Source of the DNA: Scylla paramamosain
Taxonomy: Eukaryota; Arthropoda; Malacostraca; Decapoda; Portunidae
Direction: 5' to 3'
NCBI RefSeq assembly: GCF_035594125.1
Contig: NC_087185.1
Coordinates: 12,041,664 to 12,105,663 of the forward strand
DNA: 64,000 nt
A model generated the notes under the pieces. That model had not been told where the DNA came from, searched no databases, and saw only the letters and a program-made list of their open reading frames with translations. Within the stretch, counting starts at the first letter, position 1. Each line of letters opens with the position of its first letter. The translations under genes and the position numbers were made by a program. Positions 37,025 to 58,142 of the stretch are shown here, piece by piece.

Positions 37025-37280
37025 GATTTTGTTTAATTAGATATTATTCAAGTATGAAACGCAGTACACCTCTGCTTGTATAGGTAGCATTAGTATATCC
37101 AGGAGCCTGTCTGTGGTTCTTGTGCCTCTGTAACTTGAAGAGATATCTGTTAACACTGATCCCTTGACGCTGGTCAAGCAGCTGGCGTATCTGAGAGCGG
37201 TTAGCTTAACCTCCTTTTTTGTTTGTCGGTTCTTGTATGTGTAATGTCTGGCTGTAGAAGTTCTACTGACAGCTTTGGGG

Positions 37281-37346
37281 CCAGAGGAGAGGTATCACCA
37301 ATATACGGTTTTTACCGTATATTGGTGATACTTGCCTGTCCTCTGG
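37281..37346. repeat. Long hairpin, about 30-bp arms
   Basis: GTATCACCAATATACGGT (37292-37309) is followed after a 3-base loop by its exact reverse complement. The flanks CCAGAGGAGAGG and CTTGCCTGTCCTCTGG extend the pairing imperfectly. It resembles a foldback element end or a replication-generated palindrome. Confidence 0.85.
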
Positions 37347-37539
37347 AAGACTGTAAATATACCGCATACTGACAAGAGGATACAATTGTCTGTCGGCGTG
37401 GGAGGCCTAATATTATCGTGGGAGATACATGACAGATCATTATATCCCTTATATGTGTGTGTCCTTTGACATATCTGTGTCACACTAGAACGTAGTTTCA
37501 CGATTCTTTCTCAGCGAAATAAGAGTGGGCTCAGTGTCT

Positions 37540-38318
<779 letters not shown>

Positions 38319-38658
38319 CCATTAGTAAGTCCAATGATTCCACAGGGAGTTGCAGTCGCTCTGGCAGCCTGAGTATGGGGAATACATATTGGAAGGAACA
38401 CCACGACATCCATATGGATATCTAGTCGAACACCTGAACATCGTTGAACAAAACATGAATTTTCGCCGTAAGGAGGTACAGAGCCTCCTTAAGTCAGATG
38501 AAGTGATTCTCTCTCTCACCAACTTTCCAAGGTCAGTCACAAAAAAATTAAGGGTGTCTTCTGTTTTTTCCATCTTAATTTTCCAACAATTATCTCTGGC
38601 ACAAATGTTTGGAGCTATCAGCCTATTGAAAATTATTTAATGGTCTGAAAAAAAATAA

Positions 38659-40348
<1,690 letters not shown>

Positions 40349-40391
<43 letters not shown>

Positions 40392-41340
40392 TTTACAGAA
40401 AGGCTTAAAATTCCACGTTGAGTATGGAATTATTTAAGAAGCCTATGATAGTATTATTAACAGGAATAACACTATACATATTTAACATAAAGATGATAAT
40501 GCTAATACAATAATACAATAAAATAATAAAAATTTAAAGCACCAGTGGGGACAGGTGCGTGCTACGCCAGCTGTGGGCTGCCAGCTTCACCTGGTGCGTG
40601 GACATGTCCTGCACTTGGGGCGTGGCCGCCGTGAACATGTTCCACAGCCGCGAAGTCCTGGCTGTGTAGGTACGCTGGTGTTGGCTAGAGCGAGATCGAG
40701 GCACCTTCACTAGCTCGTCGCTACTGGCCGCAGCTCTGGTGCACCTCTGCACTGTGTGTGGCAGCAACCTCAGGGAGTCAAGGTGAGGGACCCTCTGCAC
40801 CTGAGTTTTGTGGCACACCACTAGCGCCGACACGTCCCGGCGATGCTCCAGTGACGTTACTGGTGGTTGGTGCTGTTGGTCCTCATGGGTGGCCACCAGA
40901 CGCAGAGCTCGCCGCTGCACAGCATCCAGTCTCTGCATGTGGGTGGGGGCACTCGACATCCAGGACAGGGCACCGTACTCCATACATGGGCGTATCTGTG
41001 CCCTGTATAGCGTGAGGATGCCCCGTGGGTCGAGGGTGTTCGCCATCCTGCGCAGGGCAGAGACTCGGAGAGAGGTCTGGCGGGCGACGACACCGATGTG
41101 GTGATCGAAGCGTAGGCCGCGGTCCACAGACACGCCCAGGATCTTGATATAATCCTGAAGTGGCAGGCTCTTGCCTCCAAAACGCAGCTGTCCTGAGACT
41201 GCGTGTGAGGCACCTGGGGACCGCGAGATGACCATCGCCTGCGTCTTCTCAGGAGCGAAGTTTACCTGCCACATCTTTCCCCACTGCTCCACCAGTCCGA
41301 GCTGCCTTTTCAGCTCAGTGACGGCACGCTGACTGTCGAG
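40349..41340 (-). mobile_element. G: 5'-truncated LINE inserted into A11
   Basis: The T-run 40349-40384 is its poly(A). The 3' UTR is about 150 bp. The insertion lies within the family A sequence: host sequence is continuous across it (AGGTAGATG / GACAGAGTT). It is truncated at the RT thumb, so most of the coding region was never inserted. Confidence 0.87.
40534..41292 (-). CDS. LINE G RT C-terminal part, open but truncated
   Basis: An uninterrupted 252-codon frame, starting within the element, encodes the RT thumb and C-terminal region: KTQAMVISRSPGA, LGVSVDRGLRFDHHI, LYRAQIRPCMEYGALSW, RRALRLV and SLEHRRDVSALVVCHK. The sequence is GC-rich compared with its AT-rich surroundings and has no internal stops, which suggests a recent insertion. 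A family clearly distinct from A; a Jockey-like affiliation is likely but unproven. The RT catalytic box is not present because of 5' truncation. It is unlikely to have a function on its own. Confidence 0.8.
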   Translation of the reverse strand: MEQWGKMWQVNFAPEKTQAMVISRSPGASHAVSGQLRFGGKSLPLQDYIKILGVSVDRGLRFDHHIGVVARQTSLRVSALRRMANTLDPRGILTLYRAQIRPCMEYGALSWMSSAPTHMQRLDAVQRRALRLVATHEDQQHQPPVTSLEHRRDVSALVVCHKTQVQRVPHLDSLRLLPHTVQRCTRAAASSDELVKVPRSRSSQHQRTYTARTSRLWNMFTAATPQVQDMSTHQVKLAAHSWRSTHLSPLVL

Positions 41341-42956
41341 GCGACAGAGTTAAATATTTTGACTATGTAAGGTGCAACGATGGAGGCGCAGTTTCTCAGA
41401 ACAATAGGTCCATAAATCTTCCAAGGATTTAGGCCAGCGAGGGCATTGGAAATATCATTGCGAAGAATTTTAATAGATGGCATGAAATAGTCAGAGGGTG
41501 GAGTAGAAGGAGGAACAAGCCCTGAATCATCCGAGGTAGCTTTCAACAAAGGTTTGAGCAGAGTTCAGCTTTAGAGATGGATGTGATGGCAATGGGGCAT
41601 CTGGTTAAAATAAAGGAGGGAAAGAAGAAGCAAAGTTATTGGATATGTTATTGGCTAGGTGCCAGAAGTCACGAGGGGAGTTAGATCTTCAATTAATTTG
41701 ATACTTTCTATTAATGAAGGAGTTTTTGGCTAGTTGGAGAATAGACTTAGCAAGATTCCTGGCAGAAATGTAAAACGCAAGATATTCTGGTGATAGAAGG
41801 CCCAAGTACCTTTTGTGGGTCACCTTTCTATCGTGTATAGCTCGAGAACAGGCTCTGTTAAACCAAGGTCTGGAAGGTTTAGGACGAGAAAAAGGAGTAA
41901 GGAATGTATGGCTCCATGCCAAACACTATCACTTCTGTAATGCGCTCAGCACTTAGAGGTTCCATGTCTCTGACAAGGAAGCAGTAGTCATTCCAAGGAA
42001 AATCGGCAAAATACTTTATCAGGTCCTTAAAACTAGCAGTGGCAAAACATCAGAGGCACCTCTGCTTAGGAAGAACCTGAGGAAGGATTGGAAAAATAGG
42101 ACAAGATACATATATGAGATTGTGATCGGAAGAACCCAACGGAGAAGATAGGATTCAGCATAAGCAGAAGGATTAGAAGTTAGGAGAAGGTTAAGAATGT
42201 TGGGCGTATGGAGTAGGGCGTTGCACCAATAGTTCTAGGTCGTGGATGATAGCAAATTTAAAGGCCAGTTCACCAGGATGGTCAGTGAAGGGAGAGGAAA
42301 GCCTAAGCTGGTGGCAAACACTGAAGTCTCCAAGAATGGAGATCTCCACAAAAGGGAGGACACTCAGAATGTGCTCCACTTTGAAGGTTAAATAGTAATA
42401 GAAGTTGGGTGAGAGGTATACACCGTAGATAAATTTAGTTTGAGATTGATTCTAGAGTCGTAGCCAGGCAGTGGAAAACTTGGAAGATTCAAGAGCGTGG
42501 GCACGAGAGCAGGTTAAGTCGTTGCGTACATAAACGCAACATCCAACTTTGGATTGAAAATGAGGATATAGGAAGTAGGAAAGAACAGAAAAGGTGCTAC
42601 TGTCTGTTACTTCAGACACTTGTTTCAGTGAGGAAAATAAGATGAGGTTTAATAGAGGAGAGATGGCGTTCTACAGATAGAAAATTAAATCTAAAAATGC
42701 AAATGTTGTAGAAGTTAATAAAGTTGAGGAATGTGAAGACACTTATAAGGGTCGATACCAGAAGAGCATGCCGACCTGAGGACATTTGTGGTCCCTTCCC
42801 CGATGGGGACTCCGCGGTTGGTGTACGATTCGCCATGAATTTTTTTTTTATTTTGAGTGAAGTGTGTGTCTGTAATTAGGTGCTTGTAGTTTTTTTTTTG
42901 TGAAGGAAGAGAGTTGTCTTTGGAGGGCAGGCTGTGACTGCCCCTTGTGTCTGTTC
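41341..42956 (-). mobile_element. A11 (5' part): RT start, endonuclease and part of the leader
   Basis: Covers the family A sequence from the pre-RT segment to the leader. The endonuclease is recognisable ([21 protein letters not shown] near 42270) with frameshifts. The 5' end stops at ...GACTGCCCCTTGTGT, about 140 bp short of the family start. Confidence 0.87.
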
Positions 42957-43747
42957 TAAACGGAGGAGTTGGACGCTGTCTCCATATCCATGTTTCGTTA
43001 ACATGTCCAAGTGGAGAAGAGACCTCCTCGTCAAGGAATTTCTATACTTCTAGCTAGCTTTCTAGCTAGCTTTCTGCTCGCAGCTGACAAATAGAGATCA
43101 GTGAGATGGAGGAGAGTGTCATTTATTGCACAGTAAAGTAACATAAGTAACTACACGCTAGTGAGTCCTATAAGGCACGATTGGGGCAGTGCACGGTGTG
43201 GTGGAAAGGGAGGCTATAATAGTATTTTGCAGTTGCCTGATTTTCACTGAGTGAAGTTTGCTGCGTTTCTGCAGTTTGTTAAGCTGAAACATCCGTGTTT
43301 TTGTTTTTACATGCTTTGCAGTGTTGCTGCACCTCGCACTTGGACCCCAATCTCTCCTCTTTTTCCTCGAAATGTAAAACTTTTTTTTATTTACGATGTA
43401 GCATTATTGCATTACAAAGCTATAAGTCAATAACGTTTTTTTTTTTTTATGTACTTGAATATCATACCTAGAACATTTAAAATATCAGTACGTGCAACTG
43501 AGCCCATTTTTCCATACAAAGTTAAACTTGATTCATCCTTTCCGCTTGATGGTATCCGTTCAAGCGGAAGCAGGAACAAAGCCCGGTTCCCACTACGGTC
43601 ACTCAAACGGAAACGGTGGTGATGTCATTGTTGTCCGGTGTACAGAAACGGAATCCATAAAAACGGAGTAGTGTAAAACGGGCCTAAGTTGGTGTATGTT
43701 GTTCTTCCCTCTCTATTAGTTGGTTAAGAAAAGGCACCTGATTGAGG
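42957..43747. other. Mostly unassigned, with two small inverted-repeat structures
   Basis: Includes a short duplicated CTAGCTAGCTTTCTAGCTAGCTTTCT (43050-43076), a perfect 10-bp hairpin TTCCGCTTGA/TCAAGCGGAA (43540-43569) and the MITE-like element at 43581. No gene is recognised. Confidence 0.5.
43581..43684. mobile_element. MITE-like element with terminal inverted repeats
   Basis: About 104 bp with ends GCCCGGTTCCCACTACGGT and, reverse-complemented, GGCCCGTTTTACACTACTCCG. Inside, AAACGGAAACGG and AGAAACGGAATCC words recur. GGCCCGTTT-type ends with ACTAC are seen in small DNA transposons of several superfamilies. The superfamily is not assigned and a target duplication is not clear. Confidence 0.55.
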
Positions 43748-45735
<1,988 letters not shown>

Positions 45736-45885
45736 CACTGGTACATGTGATGGCAGCTGGTGTTCCAACCCTACACACTTCCGAAGAGACTGCCGTTCCG
45801 GTGTCGTAGGTTTTAGTGACCAGCTAGTTTCAAGCAAGGTCCATCTAGACGGACCTTGGTTTACAATCACATGGAAACACCAGTG
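45736..45885. mobile_element. Foldback/MITE-like hairpin element
   Basis: Outer arms CACTGGTACATGTGAT and (reverse-complemented right end) CACTGGTGTTTCCATGTGAT pair imperfectly. CTGGTGTTCCA also pairs with TGGAAACACCAG. At the centre is CAAGGTCC/GGACCTTG (45835-45858). Confidence 0.5.
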
Positions 45886-46008
45886 TCTCCTAAAATATTA
45901 CAAACATATCCATTTAAGCAAAGTCTGAAATGTTACATCGTTCCTTATTTATTTATTTTTTTCTCACATTTATAAACACATTATCTTCGATAAAAACAAA
46001 TCAATGTG

Positions 46009-46496
46009 TTTTTTTTTTTTTATGTAGGAAGGATACTGGCCAAGGGCAACAAAAATCTAACAAAAAAAATGCCCACTGAAATGCCAGTCCCATAAAAGGG
46101 TCAAAGCAGTAGTCAAAAATTGGTGGATAAGTGTCTTGAAACCTCCCTCTTGAAGGAATTCAAGTCGTAGGAAGGTGGAAATACAGAAGCAGGCAGGGAG
46201 TTCCAGAGTTTACCAGAGAAAGGGATGAATGATTGAGAATACTGGTTAACTCTTGCGTTAGAGAGGTGGACAGAATAGGGGTGAGAGAAAGAAGAAAGTC
46301 TTGTGCAGCGAGGCCGCGGAAGGAGGGGAGGCATGCAGTTAGCAAGATCAGAAGAGCAGTTAGCATGAAAATAGCGGTAGAAGACAGCTAGATATGCAAC
46401 ATTGCGGCGGTGAGAGAGAGGCTGAAGACAGTCAGTTAGAGGAGAGGAGTTGATGAGACGAAAAGCATTTGATTCCACGAAAAGATTTTGATTCCA
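46009..46496 (-). mobile_element. A12: 5'-truncated family A copy
   Basis: T-run 46009-46021, 3' signature and an open C-terminal frame (46113-46480) that is nearly identical to the end of A1. This suggests a young insertion. The 5' end shows a small duplication of GAAAAG.TTTTGATTCCA. Confidence 0.9.
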
Positions 46497-47462
<966 letters not shown>

Positions 47463-47479
47463 CTACTGCTACTATTGAC

Positions 47480-48035
47480 TTCTGAACTCTCTGAAACTTC
47501 TGATTGGGGCAGAGCAAACTTGGTATTCTTCAATGAGTCAAAAATTCAATTCCTCCATATATCAACTCGACACAACCTTCCAGACAACTATCCCCTCTTC
47601 TTTAATGACACGCATCTGTCCCCCTCTTCTACACTGAATATCCTTGATCTGTCCTTTTCTTATAATCTAAACTGGAAACTTCACATCTCATCTAGCTAAA
47701 ACAGCTTCTATATAACTGCATGCCTCCCCTCCTCCCGTGGCCTCGCTGCATACGACTTTCTTCCTTCTCTCACCCCTATTCTGTCCACCCCTCTAATGCA
47801 AGATCATTCATTCATCCCTTTCTCTAGTAGTCTCTGCCTGCTTCTGTATTTCCAGCTTTCTGTGACTTGAATTCCTTCAAGAGGGAGGTTTCAAGACACT
47901 TATCCTTCAATTTTTTACTACAGCTTCGGACCCTATTCGGGGAACGGTATATCAGTGGGCTTCTTTTCATTATTGTATTTTTGTTGCCTTTGGCCGGTGT
48001 CCCTCCTTCATAAAAAACAAAAAAATATATTAATA
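47480..48035 (+). mobile_element. A13: short, internally deleted family A copy
   Basis: Starts after the RT palm (TCTGATTGGGGCAGAGCAAAC). After GCTAAAACAGCTTCTATA it jumps about 270 bp to AACTGCATGCCTCCCC. It ends in the 3' signature with an A-rich tail. A short TAC/TAT-rich stretch follows to 48160. Confidence 0.87.
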
Positions 48036-48164
48036 CCATTACTGCTACTACTACTACTGTTATTATTAGTACTACCTGTATCACAGAGGAATGACACTTC
48101 TCTTACGTGACAGCTCGCACCTCACCTCACCCTTGTCAAGTGTCTGTTTCATGAGGAAACACCT

Positions 48165-51431
<3,267 letters not shown>

Positions 51432-51470
51432 TATATATTATATATATATAATAATATATTATATATAACA

Positions 51471-52893
<1,423 letters not shown>

Positions 52894-53014
52894 ACAAATA
52901 AAACGCATATTCAGTATAACTTTACCACCCAAGCCTCTCCTACACCATCTTAACACATGTTCCACGTAACCGAAAGGAGCATCCTTTACTGTTTGCAATT
53001 ATTATGTGACTGGG

Positions 53015-53019
<5 letters not shown>

Positions 53020-53073
<54 letters not shown>
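53020..53073. repeat. (GA)n microsatellite
   Basis: About 54 bp of GA flanked by ATAT on the left and GAAGGAGAGC on the right. Confidence 0.95.
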
Positions 53074-53076
<3 letters not shown>

Positions 53077-53234
53077 AGAGCAGGGGGAGAAAGGAGAGGT
53101 ACCGTGGTGTAATTATTGACGTCATATTTAATCACACTTCCACCTACCTGTTCGAATGCCCTCTCGGCTGAAGGCTACTGGGCTATAATAATCAAGAGTA
53201 TACGCTGTAATTAAGTACATTTGTCAATGCTCTA

Positions 53235-54059
53235 TAGTGACAAAAAATTAAGGGAGGGTACAAAACAGGTCATGCTGAAATGACATACTGATTTGACTGT
53301 TTGAAAGATATTTGTGTCAGTGCCTCTGAAACACATAATAGTGCCTTATGGATGTCTACAAAGAATTTATGTTCTTTGATCCAAGATTTTAAAGCATCTA
53401 ACATTGCTTTACCCACTTTCTGAGTGATGAAGTGAAATACTCTTTTAGTTACATTGATTAACATATTGAATTAATATGCATTTCTTTATATCGATTGCCA
53501 GATTAGATAGACGGTTGGCCGGAGGTTGAGCTTCTACCAAGTTAACCACTACCTCTTTATGTTTTTTTTTTTTTTTTTTTTTGATGGGCCATTTTTGTTT
53601 GTAGCCAGTTTGGCCAGTGGATCTATCTGGTCTCCTCTAATAATTTGGGGAATGTTATACCCTTAGTTAGGAGATCAAGCGGGTTTTCTTTGGTAGGAAT
53701 ATAGTGGTACTTAAAGTCCCCGTGTGTTATCAGTATTTTTCCCACCCTTTTTTTTTCACATACCGATTTTTGTTTTCATTGTTATTGATCCAGGGAAGGC
53801 AGATTTCCCTGTCAGCCCATATTGCTACCTACCTAAAGAGTGGGTTTGTCCCTTTACTCCCAGGCTGATCCTTTGTGGTTGTTTTCACTAAATATTTTGC
53901 TAACCGAGTACCTATTTTTATTGCCATTAATTCTAATAAAAGCATGGTTCGGGTTTTCATTGGTGCTACTCTTGATTTTGACATTATCAACTCACTATGA
54001 TTATCCGTGACTGAGTAGGCTGCTACACCATATGCTTCTGAAGACGCGTCACAGAAGAT
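53235..54059 (-). mobile_element. BEL/Pao retrotransposon, RNase H and linker part
   Basis: Minus-strand reading gives FCDASSEAYGVAAYSVT (54005-54055), then MSKSRVAPMKTRTM, LELMAIKIGTRLAKYL, a degenerate AIWADREICLPWINNN, and YHYIPTKENPLDLLTKGI. These are the hallmarks of the BEL/Pao polyprotein between RNase H and integrase. Farther left, VFHFITQKVGKAMLDALKSWI continues the linker. Frameshifts and a T-run insertion (53562-53582) break it. No integrase or LTR is visible to the left. The frame joins to 57408 across the H insertion. Confidence 0.85.
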
Positions 54060-57000
54060 AAGATAAGATGAGATAATTTATTCGTCAAGTTGTAATACAA
54101 AAATGTAATACAAATGAAATTAATTTTGGCTTAAGAGCTCCCTAGTAGTTGCTTATATATAACATTAAAAAGTAAATAAAATCAGTAAAACAATAAAACA
54201 TGAAATCAGTAAAACAATAAAACAATAAAACATTAAGAAAGGAGTCATTACATTGGCTATCGTATACATGCAATATCGGGCTATTTCTGCCCTCATCATG
54301 AACCATCAAATACAGTAACCATGAATACTTAAATCTAAAAATTATAGTGATGATAGATGATTGAAAAGGAGAATGCTTTTAGGTACAAATGACTTCCTAT
54401 ATCTGTCAGTACGCTGCATGGGCAGAGCTAACCTTCTACCAGATTTTAGATATGTGTAACAGTTATGTAGCGGATGAGTGATAGCTTTCATTATCCTGTC
54501 CACTTGTTTCATTGTACCTGTCTGATAGAGCTTATCTAATGATATGGTCTGTGCACATAATTTTCCTGGCTTCTTAACAATCCTTCCCAGCTTATTTTTA
54601 TCTTTACAGGTAAGCTTTCCATAACAGGCAGTGATCGAAAAGTTTAGGACTGGTTCCAACAATGATTTGTAGAATAGGCTAATGATCACTTTATCTACAT
54701 GCAAGTTGCGCAAAATACGTACAAAGTGTAGTCTTTGGTTACATTTCCTTGACACCATATCTGTATTGACACTGCCCTTCAACTGGTCATCGATCATAAA
54801 GCCCAGATACTTATACTGGTTTACTCTTTCTACGTTTTCTTCTCTAATTGTTAATAGGTCTGGTACATGTTTATTTTTAGTTCTGAAATCAAATATCATC
54901 TCCTTAGTTTTCTTTACATTGAGCTCCAAAAAATTTTGTTTACTCCAATCAACAAATTTTTTAACCTGAGTTATTTCAAATAGCCTTCATAATTATCATT
55001 TACAATTTTTCCTAAGATAACTGTATCATCAGCATATTTCACAATAGTACAGTCATCAATTCCACTTCTACAATCATCTGTGTACAAGGTGAAAAGAACA
55101 GGGGACAACACACAACCTTGTGGGGCTCCTGTGTTAGTTAATATCACATCAGACTTAACATTGTTTACATTGGTATACTGGGGTCTCTGGGATAAAAAGC
55201 TAAAAGTCCATTTTAAGATATTTCTATTTACACTCATTTCTAGCATTTTATTGAGCAGAATATGAGGTTGCATTGTATTAAATGCTGAACTAAAATCAAT
55301 AAACAGTGCTCAAATTTGTGATTTGGGCTTATCTAAATGTTTGTTAACATCATTCAATAATATAAGTGTCGCATCCTGTACACTCCCATTTTTACAATAA
55401 GCAAACTGCATAGGGTCTTTTATATATATATATTTTTTTTTCACAGATGTAATTTTTCAATACAATTTTTATACATTTCATAATATTAGATGTTAATACT
55501 ACAGGTCTAAAATCTTTGGGATCTTTTGGACAGTTAATTTTTGCAATAGGTTTTACTTCAGATTCCTTCCATTTATAAGGTACCACTCCTTGATCTACTG
55601 AATCCTGAAATAATGTTGTCAGTACGGGTGTCAGTTGTTTTGCACAATGTTTAAGTACCATAGCAGGCATTCCGTCTGGCCCTGTATATTCTGCAGGGAC
55701 TTCTGCACGTCTTCTTGCCTAATTATTATTCTTTCATCATTATGAGATTGAATTTCTGTTAATTCCTCATTACACGCATCACTGAAATCATGGCTTTCAA
55801 ATCTCGCAAAGAACGCGTTCATTTCGTTTACATATGTGTTGATATTTTCTGGTTCAGGCACACTCTGTTTCTTCTTGTGCCCACACAGGGTTTAAGTCCC
55901 TTCCAAGCGTCTTTTACTTTATTTGTCTTAAACAAGCCTTCAACTTTTTCTTTGTATATTCTTTTAGAATCAGATATTTTCTTATCTATGTTTCTTTGCA
56001 ATATTCTTCTTTCAGCATCACTTCTATTAAGCTGGAGTCTGTGTTTTTCATTTAGCATAGATTTTAGCTTTGTATTAATCCATGGTTTATTGTTTGGGTA
56101 TATCTTTATTTTCTTGGTAGGTACGATCATATCAAAGCAGAAGTGGAAATAACCATCGAAAATATCTAAGTTGGTGTTGATGTCAATTCCGTTTTCTATC
56201 AAGACAGACCAGTCTGTACACTCAAAACACGCTTGTAGTTGTTGCCTGTTATTATCATCCCATTTTCTAATTTCAATTTCTCTCGGTTTAACTCTTTTCA
56301 GTAGCTGTTTATATGTAGGAACACAATATAGCATGTTATGGTCTCCAATTTCCAATGTTAGGTCGTTTAAAAACTTTGTATCTATCCTTAATGTTACAAT
56401 ACATCTTATCTAGTGTAACGTTGCCTCTTGTGGAACAATGCACTGTTTGGTAGTACGTAGGGACTTTTCCTTGAAAATCGCAATGATTAAAATCACCTAA
56501 TACAATTATTGCGCTGTTCGGGCTTTCGTTTTCACAGTTTGTAACACAGTTTTCTAGTGTATCAGCTGCTATACATTCATCCGCATCCGGAGGTATGTAC
56601 ACAAGTACTACATTTATCTTGCTAAATTCACGTGGTAGGTAAAAGGGTCGACAGGTAAACGCTAAATACTCGATGTTGTTGTCACAGTAGCTTTCCTTAA
56701 CCTTAATTTGTGAACACCATCTGTCATTTACATAAGCAGCAACGCCACCCCCTCGGTTCTTATCAACACCTCTCCTGTCAGACAGCACCAACACAAACAC
56801 ATCAATAGTCACTGTGCTATCCGCATCCCGATCTTGTAACCAGGTTTCCGTGAGGGCGATTACTGCACTGTCTCTGCTTTCTCGGATAAACTTACAGTTG
56901 GTGCACAACTCATCCATTTTATTTCTAATTGAGCGTATATTACCAAAGGTGATGGCTGGCAGTGGGGTTCTCATGCCAAGTCTCCTCATTCTCACTCGTA

Positions 57001-57402
57001 CACCGCTGCGCCGCCCTCTTCTCCCCTTGCGGTGCTTTCTTGTCGTTGCATTTTCAGAGTATTTCTCCTCATTGTGACTTGCCAGTAGTTCTTGTAGTCT
57101 TCTTACGTCATTAATGAACTCAGCAGGTAGAGGTGAGTCCAGGGAGGGTCGCAAGTCGAGCAGGAAAGCACTGTCGTACTGCATGTTTACGTTCGTGGCT
57201 GCAGTCATCAACATAACACACAGAATTACACCACACAGCACGTGTATTTTCCGGTTTCGCAGTTTCAGAGTTGCTCTAGAGGCATTCATGGTTACCGTAG
57301 AACAGCCTCAAGAGTGCAGACTTGCCAAAAATGTTGAAAAAAAAAAAAAGAGGTAAAAAGTCGGGAACTCCAGCGCCGGGGCAGCCGTCGAGCAGCGCCA
57401 TA
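54060..57402 (-). mobile_element. H: Rex1/Babar-like LINE inserted in the BEL/Pao RNase H
   Basis: Element of about 3.34 kb with its 5' end at 57402 and 3' end at 54060. The tail is a short AAGAT repeat (54060-54070 on the plus strand). AAGAT also occurs at both borders (54055-54059 and 57403-57407), a target duplication that coincides with the tail unit. The BEL/Pao frame (NDNHIF.. to FCDASSEAYG) rejoins when the insert is skipped. Confidence 0.88.
54342..57289 (-). pseudogene. H endonuclease/reverse transcriptase, several frameshifts
   Basis: The likely start is the ATG at 57289 (context AACCATG). It is followed by a hydrophobic, signal-like N-terminus and an Arg-rich segment (RKHRKGRRGRRSGVRVRMRR). 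The endonuclease shows NIRSIRNKMDEL, LTETWL, RGGGVAAYVN, FYLPREFS and LGDFNH, with the SDH-type region near 56340 reading IGDHNML. The RT follows in shifting frames: FRPVVLTS (55500), ALFIDFSSAFN (55290), GAPQGCVLSPVLFTLYTDDC and the box KYADD (about 55035). The C-terminal part is open from 54929 to 54342. The layout and motifs are those of Rex1/Babar elements of the CR1 group. Frame breaks near 56345, 55850, 55670, 55435 and 54970 make it inactive. Confidence 0.85.
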
Positions 57403-57407
57403 AAGAT

Positions 57408-58142
57408 GTGATTGTCATTGTGATGTAGATCGACTTGTCTGGAAATGGAAACCTCAGTATCTGCAATGCAGTACCCCCTTTATTCTATCCCATTCAGATG
57501 AATAATGTTCCGGGAAGACGGTATCCCAACTAACTGTTTCCTTTCAAGCCTCTTGTATTAACTTTTTTTTTCCTCTTATTGTTATAGGTTTTATTATACC
57601 CAGGGGATCAAATAAGAGATAGATTTGGCTTAATAAGGATTTTTAGTTAGAATTTGTTCAGGGCATTGAGGTTGGTATATACTTATTCTATTACCTTTTA
57701 CATCCCATCCCATACCCAGAAAGTTTTGTCTCATGGGTAATTCTGAGTCAAGTCGTTCTTTTACGAGATTTTGTAAAATTATTAAATTGCTGTTCTAACT
57801 CTGCAGAGGCATGTTGGCGGTTAAACATTCCTTTGTTGCCTTTTCATATAGTCAAGGCTTCTTCATCTGTGACTACTGTTATTTGTAGATTGTCCATATA
57901 AAATGCAGAACCTATTTTAGTACATAAAGTTTTATCAAAATGATGATTTAAGGTCGATCCTACCAAAAATGGACTGGAACATGAGCCAAAGAGAACGGAT
58001 TTAAATATGTACACATCCAAATGACTACCCTTGTCGCTTGGATCTCATGGAAATAAAAACTTTGTAAAGTCTCTGTCTTCTTCCTTTACACTATTCTTAG
58101 GAATGTTTTAGAGATGTCAGCTACTAGGGCGTCAAGCAAGTC
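57408..58142 (-). mobile_element. BEL/Pao reverse transcriptase, central part
   Basis: Read leftwards: LLDALVADISKTFLRI (58090-58142; the Asp in ADIS is motif A), a FYMDNLQIT box (near 57895) in the position of the usual YVDD, GSTLNHHFDKT, KGMFNRQHASAELE, and SLLSQIYLLFDPLGI (near 57605). These are typical BEL/Pao RT-to-RNase H motifs. N replaces the second D of the box, which may be normal in this lineage. Stops and frameshifts are present. This piece joins leftwards to 54059 and rightwards to 63467. Confidence 0.83.

Noticed and set aside
40758..41104. Plus-strand ORFs opposite LINE G
   Set aside because: Antisense shadows of the GC-rich G coding frame.
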